From positions 2,445 through 19,290 of the forward strand of contig DJYV01000007.1 of NCBI GenBank assembly GCA_002448555.1: DNA of 16,846 nt, written 5' to 3'. A model generated the notes under the pieces. The model did no database searches, had not been told where the DNA came from, and worked only from the letters and a program-made list of their open reading frames with translations. Positions 1 to 8,267 of this stretch are shown here, one piece after another. The stretch is from Flavobacteriales bacterium UBA6969. Its GTDB lineage: Bacteria > Bacteroidota > Bacteroidia > Flavobacteriales_D > Sanyastnellaceae. How positions within the stretch are numbered: position 1 is the first letter of the stretch; each line of letters begins with the position of its first letter. The position numbers and the translations under genes are program-made.

Positions 1-30
1 GGCTACGGCTATGGCTATGGCTATGCCTAT
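1..30 (+). repeat. Short hexamer tandem repeat (GGCTAY) coding for Gly-Tyr
   Basis: Four successive copies of GGCTAC/GGCTAT are followed by a degenerate GCCTAT copy. They encode the Gly-Tyr units of the partial protein. It is in frame and probably reflects protein selection, though such hexamers can also change copy number by slippage. Confidence 0.6.
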
Positions 31-81
31 GGCGGATACGGCGGGGCGAAATACGGCGATGAACCCGAAACGCAAGGGTAG
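1..81 (+). CDS. C-terminal tail of a probable Wzc-type tyrosine autokinase (partial)
   Basis: Only the last 26 codons and the TAG stop are inside the window. The frame reads as alternating Gly and Tyr (GYGYGYGYAYGGYGG, then AKYGDEPETQG), giving seven tyrosines in 18 residues. Bacterial BY-kinases of the Wzc family, which control polymerisation and export of capsule and exopolysaccharide, end in such a tyrosine cluster that is autophosphorylated, and Bacteroidota members often have GY repeats there. That is family knowledge; the kinase domain lies outside the window, so the identification is inferred. The polysaccharide genes further downstream fit it. An alternative is any other secreted or glycine-rich protein with a GY-rich end. 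Confidence 0.55.
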   Translation, partial: GYGYGYGYAYGGYGGAKYGDEPETQG

Positions 82-167
82 ACGTTCGTGATTTTGTGGC
101 CTGTGGATGCAACAAACGACCTGTTCGTAACGTCTTGGATTAGAGCGGCGGCATCCGTTTCGCTTTG

Positions 168-175
168 TAATTTTG
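168..175 (+). promoter_or_regulatory. Bacteroidota-type -7 element (TAATTTTG) next to a start codon
   Basis: TAATTTTG matches the Bacteroidota -7 consensus TAnnTTTG exactly. It ends only 5 bases before the ATG at 181, so transcription would start at or within a few bases of the start codon. No TTTG-type -33 element is visible at 19-20 bases upstream. Confidence 0.45.
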
Positions 176-180
176 TTTCA

Positions 181-2310
181 ATGGTAAACCGCACACGTAC
201 ATGGCGTTGGAGCGCAGTTGCGCTGGCGCTGAGCACCCTGGTTTGCACGGCTGGACTGGGCCAGTTGGCGGTTGACATGTCGTGCGTGCAGGTGAACGAC
301 CAGGGCTACGCGGCAGTGACATGGAATCAGGCCGTGGATCCCGCCGGCGACTTTGAGCAGTACGTTCTGCATCTGTACGAACCTTCCGCAGGCCTCGTCC
401 TCGAAACCTACAGCATCCCCGACCCCACCGACCCCGAGGCTCCGGCCTTCGTAAACACCACGTACAGCGCGGAGACCACCGAGCTGTGTTACTTCGTTGT
501 GACCGAAGGGCCGGCCGGCGTGTTTGGTCCATCTTCCGACACGCTTTGCAGCATTCATCTCACGGCGGACCCCTCGTTGACGCCCGGGCTGGTCGACCTG
601 AACTTCAACAGCCCCCGCATCGGTACGAGTGGTGTTCCGTTCCCGGAGCCACTTGCAGTCGAATTTTTGGATGCGGACGGCAATTGGCTGCAAATCAATT
701 CCATTGCCGACAACGGCGGCATGATGACGGCGCAGTATGCGCTGCAAGAATGCGAGGGTGACTTGTCGTTTCGGGTGACCCAACTCAACCCGGCAGGCGA
801 TTGCACCCACGTATCTAATGTCGCGGGTTCCCAACTATCAGACGAACTGGATCCGGACCCGCCGGTCATCACCGCGGTGCAAGTGGATTATGCCTTACAA
901 GAAGCCGTTGTAACGTGGGAACCAAGTGACGCGGACGACCTCGCCGGGTACATCATCTACCTCTGCAACGGCGGTTTCCAAATGGCCATCGACACCCTAT
1001 ACGATCCCGCTGCAACGTGGTACATCGACATGAACTCGAATGTCCAGTCTTACATCGAATCGTACAACGTGGCGGCGTTTGATGAGTGCTTCATCAACGG
1101 CGAACCCGATCCGGGTGCCGCAAGCCCCTACTGCGCTTCGAGCCTGTTCCTGAATGCCTCGACGACGTTGTGCTCCGACCAGGCCACCCTGTCATGGGTG
1201 GGCACTTACAACCTCGACTCCGAGGTCGCGAGTTACCACATCTGGATCGACGAAGAAATGCCAACGGGAAGCGGCAACTGGTCCGGGCTGCAAGAAGTGG
1301 GTGTGGTCGATGCAAATACCAATGCGTTTGTCCATGAAGGAGCGACGTTTGGGGCGACATACAAATACCACATTGTCGCGGAAATGGCGTCTGGCCTCGA
1401 GGTCCTCTCCAACGCCCGGACCCTCGAGTTCAGCTACCCTGGCGCCCCGAGTTTCACGTCGTTGCGCCGGGCTTCCGTTTCGGACAGTGGGACGGTCAAC
1501 ATCATTGTCGACCTGGACCCTAACTCGAACGACACACACGCCTATACCCTACAACGCAAACGCTCCAGCGAAGCCGAGTTTACCGACCTCGAGACCCAAG
1601 AGGGCGTGGGCGGCATGACGCTCATGTACACGGACTACACGGCCCAAACCGATGAATCCAGTTACAGCTACCGCGTGCGGGTCGAGAATTTTTGCAGCGA
1701 TTCTGTCGGCATGTCGAACACGGCGGAAACGGTGTGGTTGCGAGGCATCTCTGATTTTCAGCTCCTCAAAAACACCCTGCACTGGACGCCCTACGCGGAA
1801 TTCCCCGGGGCCACAGCCGGTTACCGCATCTACCGCAAGTACAATCTCGGCAACGCCACGGAACTCTTGACGACCCTGCCTAGCACGGTGTTAACGTGGG
1901 AAGACGACGTAAGCGCGCTGCTTTACAGCCCGGGTGACTTTTGCTACCTCATCGAAGCCACGGACGCCCTCCCCGGGCCGGCCGGCAGCATCAATTATGC
2001 GTTTTCGAACGAACTGTGCCTGCAGCAGGAACCGGTGGTGTGGATCCCGAATGCCATCCTCATTGGCGGGGTCAACAACACCTTCCAACCCGTGGTGAGC
2101 TTTGCTGATTTTGCCAATTACCGGATGGAAATTCACAACCGCTGGGGCGACGTACTGTTCTCCACGGAGGATTTTGCAACGGGCTGGGACGGCACCTACA
2201 AAGACCAGTTTGTCCCCGAGGGCACTTATGGGTACTTCATCACCATACAAGACGGGTCGGGACGCTATTACGACCGGCAGGGATTGGTGCACGTGCTCAA
2301 CGGAGAATAA
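181..2310 (+). CDS. Secreted FN3-like repeat protein with T9SS type B (CHU_C) sorting domain
   Basis: A 709-residue exported protein. The ATG at 181 is chosen because it opens directly onto a signal peptide: basic start (MVNRTRTWRW), hydrophobic core SAVALALSTLV, likely cleavage near TAGLGQ (about residue 28). A GTG at 88 in the same frame would put 31 unneeded residues before it. The middle (about residues 225-620) holds beta-rich repeats resembling fibronectin type III domains, with recurring patterns such as VVTWEPSDADDLAGYIIY. Residues about 620-709 are a CHU_C / gliding-motility-associated C-terminal domain (IHNRWGDVLFST, GWDGTY, VPEGTYGYFI), the signal for type IX secretion and anchoring at the cell surface. 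The domain's usual opening motif PNxFxPNGDGxND is shortened here to IPNAILIGGVNNTF. The ligand is unknown; a surface adhesin or structural role is inferred. Confidence 0.88.
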   Translation: MVNRTRTWRWSAVALALSTLVCTAGLGQLAVDMSCVQVNDQGYAAVTWNQAVDPAGDFEQYVLHLYEPSAGLVLETYSIPDPTDPEAPAFVNTTYSAETTELCYFVVTEGPAGVFGPSSDTLCSIHLTADPSLTPGLVDLNFNSPRIGTSGVPFPEPLAVEFLDADGNWLQINSIADNGGMMTAQYALQECEGDLSFRVTQLNPAGDCTHVSNVAGSQLSDELDPDPPVITAVQVDYALQEAVVTWEPSDADDLAGYIIYLCNGGFQMAIDTLYDPAATWYIDMNSNVQSYIESYNVAAFDECFINGEPDPGAASPYCASSLFLNASTTLCSDQATLSWVGTYNLDSEVASYHIWIDEEMPTGSGNWSGLQEVGVVDANTNAFVHEGATFGATYKYHIVAEMASGLEVLSNARTLEFSYPGAPSFTSLRRASVSDSGTVNIIVDLDPNSNDTHAYTLQRKRSSEAEFTDLETQEGVGGMTLMYTDYTAQTDESSYSYRVRVENFCSDSVGMSNTAETVWLRGISDFQLLKNTLHWTPYAEFPGATAGYRIYRKYNLGNATELLTTLPSTVLTWEDDVSALLYSPGDFCYLIEATDALPGPAGSINYAFSNELCLQQEPVVWIPNAILIGGVNNTFQPVVSFADFANYRMEIHNRWGDVLFSTEDFATGWDGTYKDQFVPEGTYGYFITIQDGSGRYYDRQGLVHVLNGE

Positions 2311-2320
2311 GTTGGCAAAT

Positions 2321-2345
2321 CGGGCTCGGCGTGAGCCTGTATTTT
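2321..2345 (+). terminator. Possible weak intrinsic terminator after the CHU_C gene
   Basis: CGGGCTC and GAGCCTG can form a 7-bp stem (one G-T pair) with loop GGCGT, followed by TATTTT. The stem is GC-rich but the T-run is short. It starts 10 bases after the stop codon and immediately precedes the guaB -7 element. Confidence 0.4.
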
Positions 2346-2348
2346 CCC

Positions 2349-2356
2349 TAATTTTG
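2349..2356 (+). promoter_or_regulatory. -7 promoter element (TAATTTTG) for guaB
   Basis: An exact match to TAnnTTTG, placed 64 bases before the guaB ATG. This leaves a leader of about 60 bases. The -33 position falls inside the preceding hairpin and has no clear TTTG. Confidence 0.5.
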
Positions 2357-2420
2357 CGCGAATCGTAACCCGTAAATCCATGCGATTGAAAGGTTTCGGC
2401 CCCCGATTCAATTGACCACA

Positions 2421-3899
2421 ATGGCCAACAATTCACAAAAACCAAAAATCGTCGGCGAAGGCTTGACCTACGACGATGTCCTCCTCATTCCCGCGTACTC
2501 CGAAGTGCTCCCACGCGACGTGCAACTCGCGAGCAACTTCTCTCGGAACATCACCTTGAAAACTCCGGTCATCTCCGCGGCCATGGACACGGTGACGGGC
2601 AGCGCTATGGCCATCGCCATGGCCCGCCAAGGCGGGATCGGCGTCATCCACAAGAACATGACCATCGCCGAGCAGGCCGCCGAAGTACGCCGTGTGAAGC
2701 GTTCGGAAAGCGGCATGATCCAAGATCCGGTGACCCTCTCCCGCGAGGCCTCCGTAGGGGACGCGCTTGCCATCATGAAGGAACACCGAATCGGAGGCAT
2801 TCCCGTGGTGGACGAGACCAACACCTTGGTTGGAATTGTCACCAACCGCGACCTCCGTTTTGAAAAGAATTACGACCGCGCAGTGGCTGACGTCATGACG
2901 GACAGCAACCTCATCGTCACTCAGGACGGTTCAGATTTTGAAAAGGCCGAGCAACTCTTGCGTGCCCACCGCATCGAAAAACTGCCGGTGGTCGACGGCG
3001 ACGGAAAGCTCGTCGGCCTCATCACCTACCGCGACATCATCCAGCTCAGCACCTTCCCCAACTCCTGCAAGGATGAATGGGGCCGGTTACGCGTCGCTGC
3101 AGCGGTGGGGGTCACGCACGACACCATCAACCGCACCGAAGCGCTGGTCAACGCCGGCGTCGACGCGGTCATCATCGACACGGCGCACGGCCACAGCCGC
3201 GGCGTTCTCGAAACGCTGGCAAAAGTCAAGGCGGCCTTCCCGTCCATCGACGTAGTTTGCGGCAACATCGCCACCGCCGAAGCCGCCAAGGCTCTAGTGG
3301 AGGCCGGCGCTGACGCCGTCAAAGTGGGCATCGGACCGGGCTCGATTTGCACGACCCGTGTCATTGCAGGTGTCGGCGTTCCCCAGCTCGGTGCCGTAAT
3401 GGAGGTGTCTGAAGCGCTGCGCGGCACGGGAGTTCCCGTCATTGCAGACGGTGGCATCCGCTTCACGGGCGACATCGTCAAAGGCATCGCCGGAGGCGCA
3501 GATACCGTGATGATCGGCTCCATGCTCGCGGGCACCGAAGAGAGCCCAGGCGAAACCATCATATACGAAGGGCGCCGATTCAAAACCTACCGCGGCATGG
3601 GTTCCTTGGAGGCGATGCAAAAGGGCTCCAAAGACCGCTACTTCCAAGATGCGGAAGACGACCTCAAAAAACTCGTGCCTGAAGGCATCAGCGGCCGCGT
3701 CCCCTACAAAGGCACCGTACTCGAAGTCATGCACCAAGTGACTGGCGGCCTCCGGGCCGGCATGGGCTACTGCGGCGCCCCGGACATTGCAGCCCTTCAA
3801 GGCGCGCAGTTCGTCCGAATGACCGCTGCCGGCGTGAAAGAAAGCCACCCCCACGACGTGACCATCACGCGTGAAGCACCGAATTACAGTTTGCGTTAA
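2421..3899 (+). CDS. guaB: Inosine-5'-monophosphate dehydrogenase
   Basis: Oxidises IMP to XMP with NAD+ in the cytoplasm, the rate-limiting step toward GMP. The 492-residue product is of normal family length. It starts with the typical GLTYDDVLLIPAYSEVLPRDV region (residues 14-34), has a CBS-domain pair at about residues 98-210, and the catalytic loop GPGSICTTRV with the nucleophilic cysteine at residue 310. Further family motifs are DGGIRFTGDIVKGIAGGAD, the GSMLAGTEE phosphate-binding region and the YRGMGS flap motif. ATG 2421 is preferred over the in-frame TTG at 2412 because it is the standard codon and gives the usual N-terminus. It stands behind its own promoter element, 13 bases before the folding-factor genes, so it may be co-transcribed with them. 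The same neighbours follow guaB in many Bacteroidota. Confidence 0.98.
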   Translation: MANNSQKPKIVGEGLTYDDVLLIPAYSEVLPRDVQLASNFSRNITLKTPVISAAMDTVTGSAMAIAMARQGGIGVIHKNMTIAEQAAEVRRVKRSESGMIQDPVTLSREASVGDALAIMKEHRIGGIPVVDETNTLVGIVTNRDLRFEKNYDRAVADVMTDSNLIVTQDGSDFEKAEQLLRAHRIEKLPVVDGDGKLVGLITYRDIIQLSTFPNSCKDEWGRLRVAAAVGVTHDTINRTEALVNAGVDAVIIDTAHGHSRGVLETLAKVKAAFPSIDVVCGNIATAEAAKALVEAGADAVKVGIGPGSICTTRVIAGVGVPQLGAVMEVSEALRGTGVPVIADGGIRFTGDIVKGIAGGADTVMIGSMLAGTEESPGETIIYEGRRFKTYRGMGSLEAMQKGSKDRYFQDAEDDLKKLVPEGISGRVPYKGTVLEVMHQVTGGLRAGMGYCGAPDIAALQGAQFVRMTAAGVKESHPHDVTITREAPNYSLR

Positions 3900-3912
3900 G
3901 ACCATCCTGAAG

Positions 3913-5919
3913 ATGAAAAACCTGTTGAACACAACAGCAGGCGCTGCCTGCATGATTTTCGCTGCCTTCTTGGCCGCAACCCCTGCCCATGCGCAGGAAG
4001 AAGTCGTCCTTACCGTTGGAGAGGAGGCCGTGTCGCTTGCCGATTTTGAGCATATTTTCCTCAAAAACAACCGCGACAGCGTCATCACCGAGGCCGCACT
4101 GGACGAATACATGGAGTTGTTCATCAACTTCAAACTCAAGGTCCAGGCTGCTGAGGCGCTCGGCATGGACACCGTGGAGACCTTTCAAAAGGAACTCGCC
4201 GGCTACCGCACCCAATTGGCTCGCCCCTACCTCACCAACAACGATTTGCTCGATGAACTAGTGCGCCAGGCATGGGAACGCAAGCAGGAGGAGGTACGTG
4301 CGCGCCACATCTTGATCTCGTGCAGCGCACAGGCCAAGCCTGCCGACACCCTCAAAGCCTACAAACGCGCTGAGGCCATGCGTGAGCGCATCGCCAACGG
4401 CGAGGATTTTGAGGCCGTCGCCCTTTCCAAAGCAGGTTCTGACGACCCCAGCGTCCGCGACAACGGCGGCGACCTCGGCTGGTTCAGCGCGTTTCAGATG
4501 GTCTATCCGTTTGAAGAAGCCGCGTACACCACGGCCGTCGGCGACCTCAGCTCCATCGTGCGGACGCGCTATGGCTACCATTTCCTCGAAGTGACCGGCC
4601 GCCGGGATGCCCGTGGTGAAATCCGTGCCGCGCACATCATGATCCGCACGAAGGAAGGCGCAGACGACGCGACGTTGAAGGCTGCTGAAGAACGCATCAA
4701 TTCCATCCACGACCTGCTGGGCAAGGGCATTCCATGGGAAGAGCTCGCACTGAAGATGTCTGAAGACGCCTCAACGGCGAGCAAGGCCGGCGAACTGCCT
4801 TGGTTCGGCACGGGCAAAATGGTCGAGGAGTTTGAAAACGCTGCGTTCGGCCTGACCGAAGACGGACAGATTTCCGCACCGTTCAAGACCTCGTACGGCT
4901 GGCACATCGTCAAGCGCCTTGAATACCGCGCTCCCGCCACCTTTGAAGCGTCAAAACGCGAATTGCAGAAGAAAGTCAGCCGCGACAGCCGGTCCGAATT
5001 GACGCGAGCATCGTTCCTGGAAAACCTCAAGGTCGAATACAATTACACATCCAACGCCACTGCGATCAAGTCCCTGAAGCGCATCGCCGCCAAACAGGAC
5101 AGCGTGTTCTTCCCAGGCCATCCGCTCACAAACGTGCCGAGCAAAACCGCTGCGGCCACCTTGCTGACCATCGGTGACGAATCCGCCACCGTGGCCGATT
5201 TTGTGGGCTACTTGAACATCGTGAAGATCCGCAATGCCGATGCGGGTACCAACACCGTCATCGACGAACAATTTGCGTCGTGGTCGGATAAGCTCCTCCT
5301 CGACTTTGAGGACGCCCGTCTCGAGTCCAAGCACGATGATTTCCGATTGCTGATGGAAGAATACCACGACGGCATCCTGCTTTTTGAATTGACCGATGAG
5401 AAGGTGTGGAGCAAGGCTGTGAAAGACACGGCAGGCTTGGAAGCCTACCACGCGGCACACGTGGGTGATTTCATGTGGGGCACGCGCGCCGAGGTGGAGA
5501 TCTTCACCTGCGCCGACGAGAAGTCCGTCAAGGCGGCCCGCAAAGCCGTCAAGAAAGGGAAAGACCTCGTGGCATTCCAGCGCGATTACAACGCCGAAAA
5601 CGGCAATTCCATCACCTTGACCTCTGGACGTTTCAGCGAAGGCGACAACACCTGGGGAGACAAGGTGCTGGCCGATGCAGCTGCCGGAACGTTGGCGACC
5701 AAGGCACCGGTCTTCGCCACGTATGAAGGCGGCGGCGACGAAACCGTGCTCGTGCACGTGGAGGCTGTGCGCTCGCCGGAGCCCAAGACGCTCGCCGAAG
5801 CCCGCGGTCAGGTCATCGCGGCCTACCAAGACCACTTGGAAGCCGAGTGGATTGAGGCCTTGAGCGCTGGGACAGCCGTCGAGGTCAATCGCACATTACT
5901 CCATACCCTCGCCGACTGA
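3913..5919 (+). CDS. Periplasmic peptidyl-prolyl isomerase with two parvulin domains
   Basis: A 668-residue exported folding factor. ATG 3913 begins a clear signal peptide (MKNLLNTTAG, hydrophobic AACMIFAAFLAA, cleavage after AHA at residue 27); the upstream in-frame GTG at 3871 lies inside guaB and would bury it. A SurA/PrsA-like helical region follows (about 40-125). Two parvulin (PpiC rotamase) domains come next: residues about 129-228 (RHILISCSA, GGDLGWFS, YGYHFLEVTGRR) and about 238-336 (AAHIMIRT, AGELPWFGTGKM, SYGWHIVKRLEYR). The last 330 residues are less conserved and charged, perhaps a second chaperone part. The role, by family, is isomerising X-Pro bonds and escorting unfolded outer-membrane proteins. 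The stop codon overlaps the next ATG by one base (TGATG), so translation of the two is probably coupled. Confidence 0.92.
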   Translation: MKNLLNTTAGAACMIFAAFLAATPAHAQEEVVLTVGEEAVSLADFEHIFLKNNRDSVITEAALDEYMELFINFKLKVQAAEALGMDTVETFQKELAGYRTQLARPYLTNNDLLDELVRQAWERKQEEVRARHILISCSAQAKPADTLKAYKRAEAMRERIANGEDFEAVALSKAGSDDPSVRDNGGDLGWFSAFQMVYPFEEAAYTTAVGDLSSIVRTRYGYHFLEVTGRRDARGEIRAAHIMIRTKEGADDATLKAAEERINSIHDLLGKGIPWEELALKMSEDASTASKAGELPWFGTGKMVEEFENAAFGLTEDGQISAPFKTSYGWHIVKRLEYRAPATFEASKRELQKKVSRDSRSELTRASFLENLKVEYNYTSNATAIKSLKRIAAKQDSVFFPGHPLTNVPSKTAAATLLTIGDESATVADFVGYLNIVKIRNADAGTNTVIDEQFASWSDKLLLDFEDARLESKHDDFRLLMEEYHDGILLFELTDEKVWSKAVKDTAGLEAYHAAHVGDFMWGTRAEVEIFTCADEKSVKAARKAVKKGKDLVAFQRDYNAENGNSITLTSGRFSEGDNTWGDKVLADAAAGTLATKAPVFATYEGGGDETVLVHVEAVRSPEPKTLAEARGQVIAAYQDHLEAEWIEALSAGTAVEVNRTLLHTLAD

Positions 5920-6782
5920 TGCAACGGTGGGGCCTTCCTATCGCATGGTGGGCCTTGGCCTGCGGCTTGTGTGTGGGATGGACTGGGTGTAGCGATAGTG
6001 CGGGGACTCCATCTGAAGCGTTGGCCCGTGTTGGCAAACACGTCCTCACTGCAGACCGCGTCACCCAGCGCATTCCAGAGGGGCTGAACCCCGATGACTC
6101 CACCACCGCGGCTGAACGCTACGTGGACCAGTGGGTGCGCGAACAGATCTTGGTTGCTCAAGCAGAGGCCGCAATACAACCAGAACAAGCCGCCTTCAAC
6201 GAAGAATTGACGGCCTACCGCAACGCGCTGTTGCTCCACGCTTTCAAAGAACGCTACATCAACGAACGCCTCAACACTGAGGTAAATGAGGCGGAAGCCC
6301 TGTCGTTTTATAACGTAAACCAGGCGTCCTTTATGCTCAGCGATTATGCCGTGCGCGTGCTCTTCATCAACGCACCAGAAACGGCTGTGATGGACACCAT
6401 TCCCCGGGCTTTTGCCGAGGTCGATTCAACGGGGATGCTCGCGATTGAGCGTTGGTGCGTGGAGAACGGGGCGATCTATGGATTGGATGGAGACACGTGG
6501 TGGACGTTGAGCGCCTTTACGAAAGAGGTTCCGATGAATTTTTACCGAACGGAATCGCAACTTTCGAGCCGACGGCTTGTCGATTTTGAGGCGGATGGGC
6601 GGCGTTACTTGGTGCGCTTTTTGGAGCACGCCCTGAAGGATAACGTGGCTCCGTTTTCAGCCGTGCGCGACGAGGTAGTCGACATGATTTTGCACAGGCG
6701 CCAACAGGAATTGCTCCTCGCCATGGAAGAGCAGTTAGTCATCAAGGCGTGGGCCGATGGAGACGTGGAAAAATTCGACTGA
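5919..6782 (+). CDS. Probable lipoprotein chaperone, SurA_N-like, no recognisable parvulin domain
   Basis: A 287-residue protein whose N-terminus looks like a lipoprotein signal: a short, hydrophobic stretch to residue 24, ending in WTGC followed by SDS. The lipobox is imperfect, since Trp replaces the usual Leu at -3. The region DQWVREQILVAQAEAA (about 70-85) resembles the SurA_N chaperone helix found before parvulin domains. Where a rotamase domain would lie (about 140-250) the HILI, GGDLGWF and GYHxxxV signatures are missing, so I infer a chaperone without isomerase activity. Bacteroidota often carry a small protein of this kind between a large parvulin and SurA, and databases label it a peptidyl-prolyl isomerase. 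It overlaps the upstream gene by one base and is followed by a 69-bp gap before the SurA-like gene. Confidence 0.72.
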   Translation: MQRWGLPIAWWALACGLCVGWTGCSDSAGTPSEALARVGKHVLTADRVTQRIPEGLNPDDSTTAAERYVDQWVREQILVAQAEAAIQPEQAAFNEELTAYRNALLLHAFKERYINERLNTEVNEAEALSFYNVNQASFMLSDYAVRVLFINAPETAVMDTIPRAFAEVDSTGMLAIERWCVENGAIYGLDGDTWWTLSAFTKEVPMNFYRTESQLSSRRLVDFEADGRRYLVRFLEHALKDNVAPFSAVRDEVVDMILHRRQQELLLAMEEQLVIKAWADGDVEKFD

Positions 6783-6835
6783 GAAACTCCTATTGGATGT
6801 GCATTTATTGTGACGCGTTGAACCGGTCCAACCCT

Positions 6836-6843
6836 TACCTTCG
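6836..6843 (+). promoter_or_regulatory. Possible -7 element (TACCTTCG) before the surA-like gene
   Basis: One mismatch to TAnnTTTG, in the 69-bp gap between the two folding-factor genes. It ends 8 bases before ATG 6852 and 20 before ATG 6864. The same TTCG variant recurs before the fur-like gene. No -33 box at proper spacing. Confidence 0.3.
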
Positions 6844-6851
6844 TTCCTGAT

Positions 6852-8267
6852 ATGTGCTTCGCCATGTGCCGATTGACCCCTTTCTTCTTCCTCCTTGTTT
6901 TGATGCTCACAGCGCGGCCGGCAGCCTTTGCTCAGCCCAATGTGGAAACCACGCCCATTGACGCCATTGTGGCGGTGGTGGGAGATGGAATTGTGTTGGA
7001 AAGCGAGGTGGAAGCTCAGGCTTTTGCCATGCGGGCGCAGCTTGCCCAAAGCGGTCAGACCGGCGAGCTCACCGAGGTGCAGCGATGCAATTTGCTCGAA
7101 GAGTTGATCTTCCAAAAGCTCCTCGTGCACCATGCCAAATTGGACAGCCTGGAAGTCACGGAAGCCGAAGTGATGGACGAAATCGATCGCCGACTAGCCT
7201 ACTACATCCAGATGTTTGGCAGCGTCGAGGCCTTCGAGGCAGAATACGGCCAAAGCGTCAGCGAGTGGAAAGCAGAATTCCAAGAACCGGTCATGGAACA
7301 ACTGCTCGCAGGCCGCATGCAAGCCCAAATCAATCAGCAGGTACGCGCTACTCCCGCCGAAGTCCAACAGCTCTTCGCCGAGTCACCGGCCGACAGCCTC
7401 CCCCTCATCCCCGAAGCGGTCCGCTACCGTGAGCTGGTCCTACAACCCGCCATCACCGAAGCGCAGAAAGCCGACGTACGCAATTTCCTCGACTCGATCC
7501 GAACCCGCGTTTCGACCGGCGCGCTGAGCATGACCTTGGCCGCGTCGCGCCACTCGGAAGACCCCGGCAGCAAGTACAAAGGCGGCTGTTACCCAAACAT
7601 CAACCGCGGACAATTCGTGCCCGAGTTCGAAGCAGCGGTGTTCGACACGCCCATCGGCGACCTCTCCCCCGTTTTTGAAACGGATTTCGGCTACCACTTC
7701 CTCCGCGTCACGGACCGCCGCGGCCAGGTGTTCAGCGCCTGTCACGTGCTGATGTCCCCGAAAGTGGACCCGGCGGCGCTCGCCGACATGGGCAGCGAAA
7801 TGGACAGCATCGCGCAGCGGCTCGACGCCGGTGAATTGGGTTTCGAGGAGGCGGTGCTCGAATACTCCACCCGGGAGGAGACCAAAAATCAGGGCGGTCT
7901 CGTCGTCAATAGCCGCGACGGCGGCACGCTGTTCGGTTCTGACGAGATCGATCCGAACCTGTTTTTCCTCCTCAATGCCCTCCAACCCGGCGAATCTTCC
8001 GAACCCATCCAGCTCACCGACGAAGACGACCAAGGCTATTGGATCACGGTGCAATTGGAGGAGCGCGTCGCGGCCCACCGAGCCAACCCCACGCAGGATT
8101 TTGGGTACTTCCAAGCCATCGTCGAAGACAGGTTGCGCCAAGAGCAGATGACCGAATGGACGACCCGCGCCATTGACGACACCTACGTGCGCATTGACGC
8201 GCCATACGCTACCTGCGCATTCGACCAAGACTGGACGGCCGGATCTTCGACAGGTGCGGCCGAATGA
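6852..8267 (+). CDS. surA: SurA-like periplasmic peptidyl-prolyl isomerase / outer-membrane protein chaperone
   Basis: A 471-residue exported chaperone of about the size of E. coli SurA. It has a signal peptide (CRLTPFFFLLVLMLTARPAAFAQ, cleavage near residue 27). A SurA_N domain covers about 35-165 (DAIVAVVGDGIVLESEVEAQ is diagnostic; also NLLEELIFQKLLVHHA). A first parvulin domain at about 190-287 (GGCYPNINRGQFVPEFEAAVF, FGYHFLRVTDRR) lacks the opening HILI strand and reads RYRELVL; a second, more diverged one at about 294-402 begins with ACHVLM. Two in-frame ATGs, 6852 and 6864, both give a good signal peptide; 6864 fits better if the -7 element at 6836 is real. Family role: carrying unfolded beta-barrel proteins to the BAM complex. 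Its end overlaps the glycosyltransferase start (ATGA at 8264-8267). Confidence 0.9.
   Translation: MCFAMCRLTPFFFLLVLMLTARPAAFAQPNVETTPIDAIVAVVGDGIVLESEVEAQAFAMRAQLAQSGQTGELTEVQRCNLLEELIFQKLLVHHAKLDSLEVTEAEVMDEIDRRLAYYIQMFGSVEAFEAEYGQSVSEWKAEFQEPVMEQLLAGRMQAQINQQVRATPAEVQQLFAESPADSLPLIPEAVRYRELVLQPAITEAQKADVRNFLDSIRTRVSTGALSMTLAASRHSEDPGSKYKGGCYPNINRGQFVPEFEAAVFDTPIGDLSPVFETDFGYHFLRVTDRRGQVFSACHVLMSPKVDPAALADMGSEMDSIAQRLDAGELGFEEAVLEYSTREETKNQGGLVVNSRDGGTLFGSDEIDPNLFFLLNALQPGESSEPIQLTDEDDQGYWITVQLEERVAAHRANPTQDFGYFQAIVEDRLRQEQMTEWTTRAIDDTYVRIDAPYATCAFDQDWTAGSSTGAAE

Noticed and set aside
1..30. Hexamer tandem repeat as a CRISPR-like or mobile repeat
   Set aside because: It has no spacers, is in frame and simply encodes Gly-Tyr units.
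88..180. In-frame GTG extension of the CHU_C gene
   Set aside because: It would place 31 residues before a well-formed signal peptide that starts at ATG 181, and would begin upstream of the -7 element.
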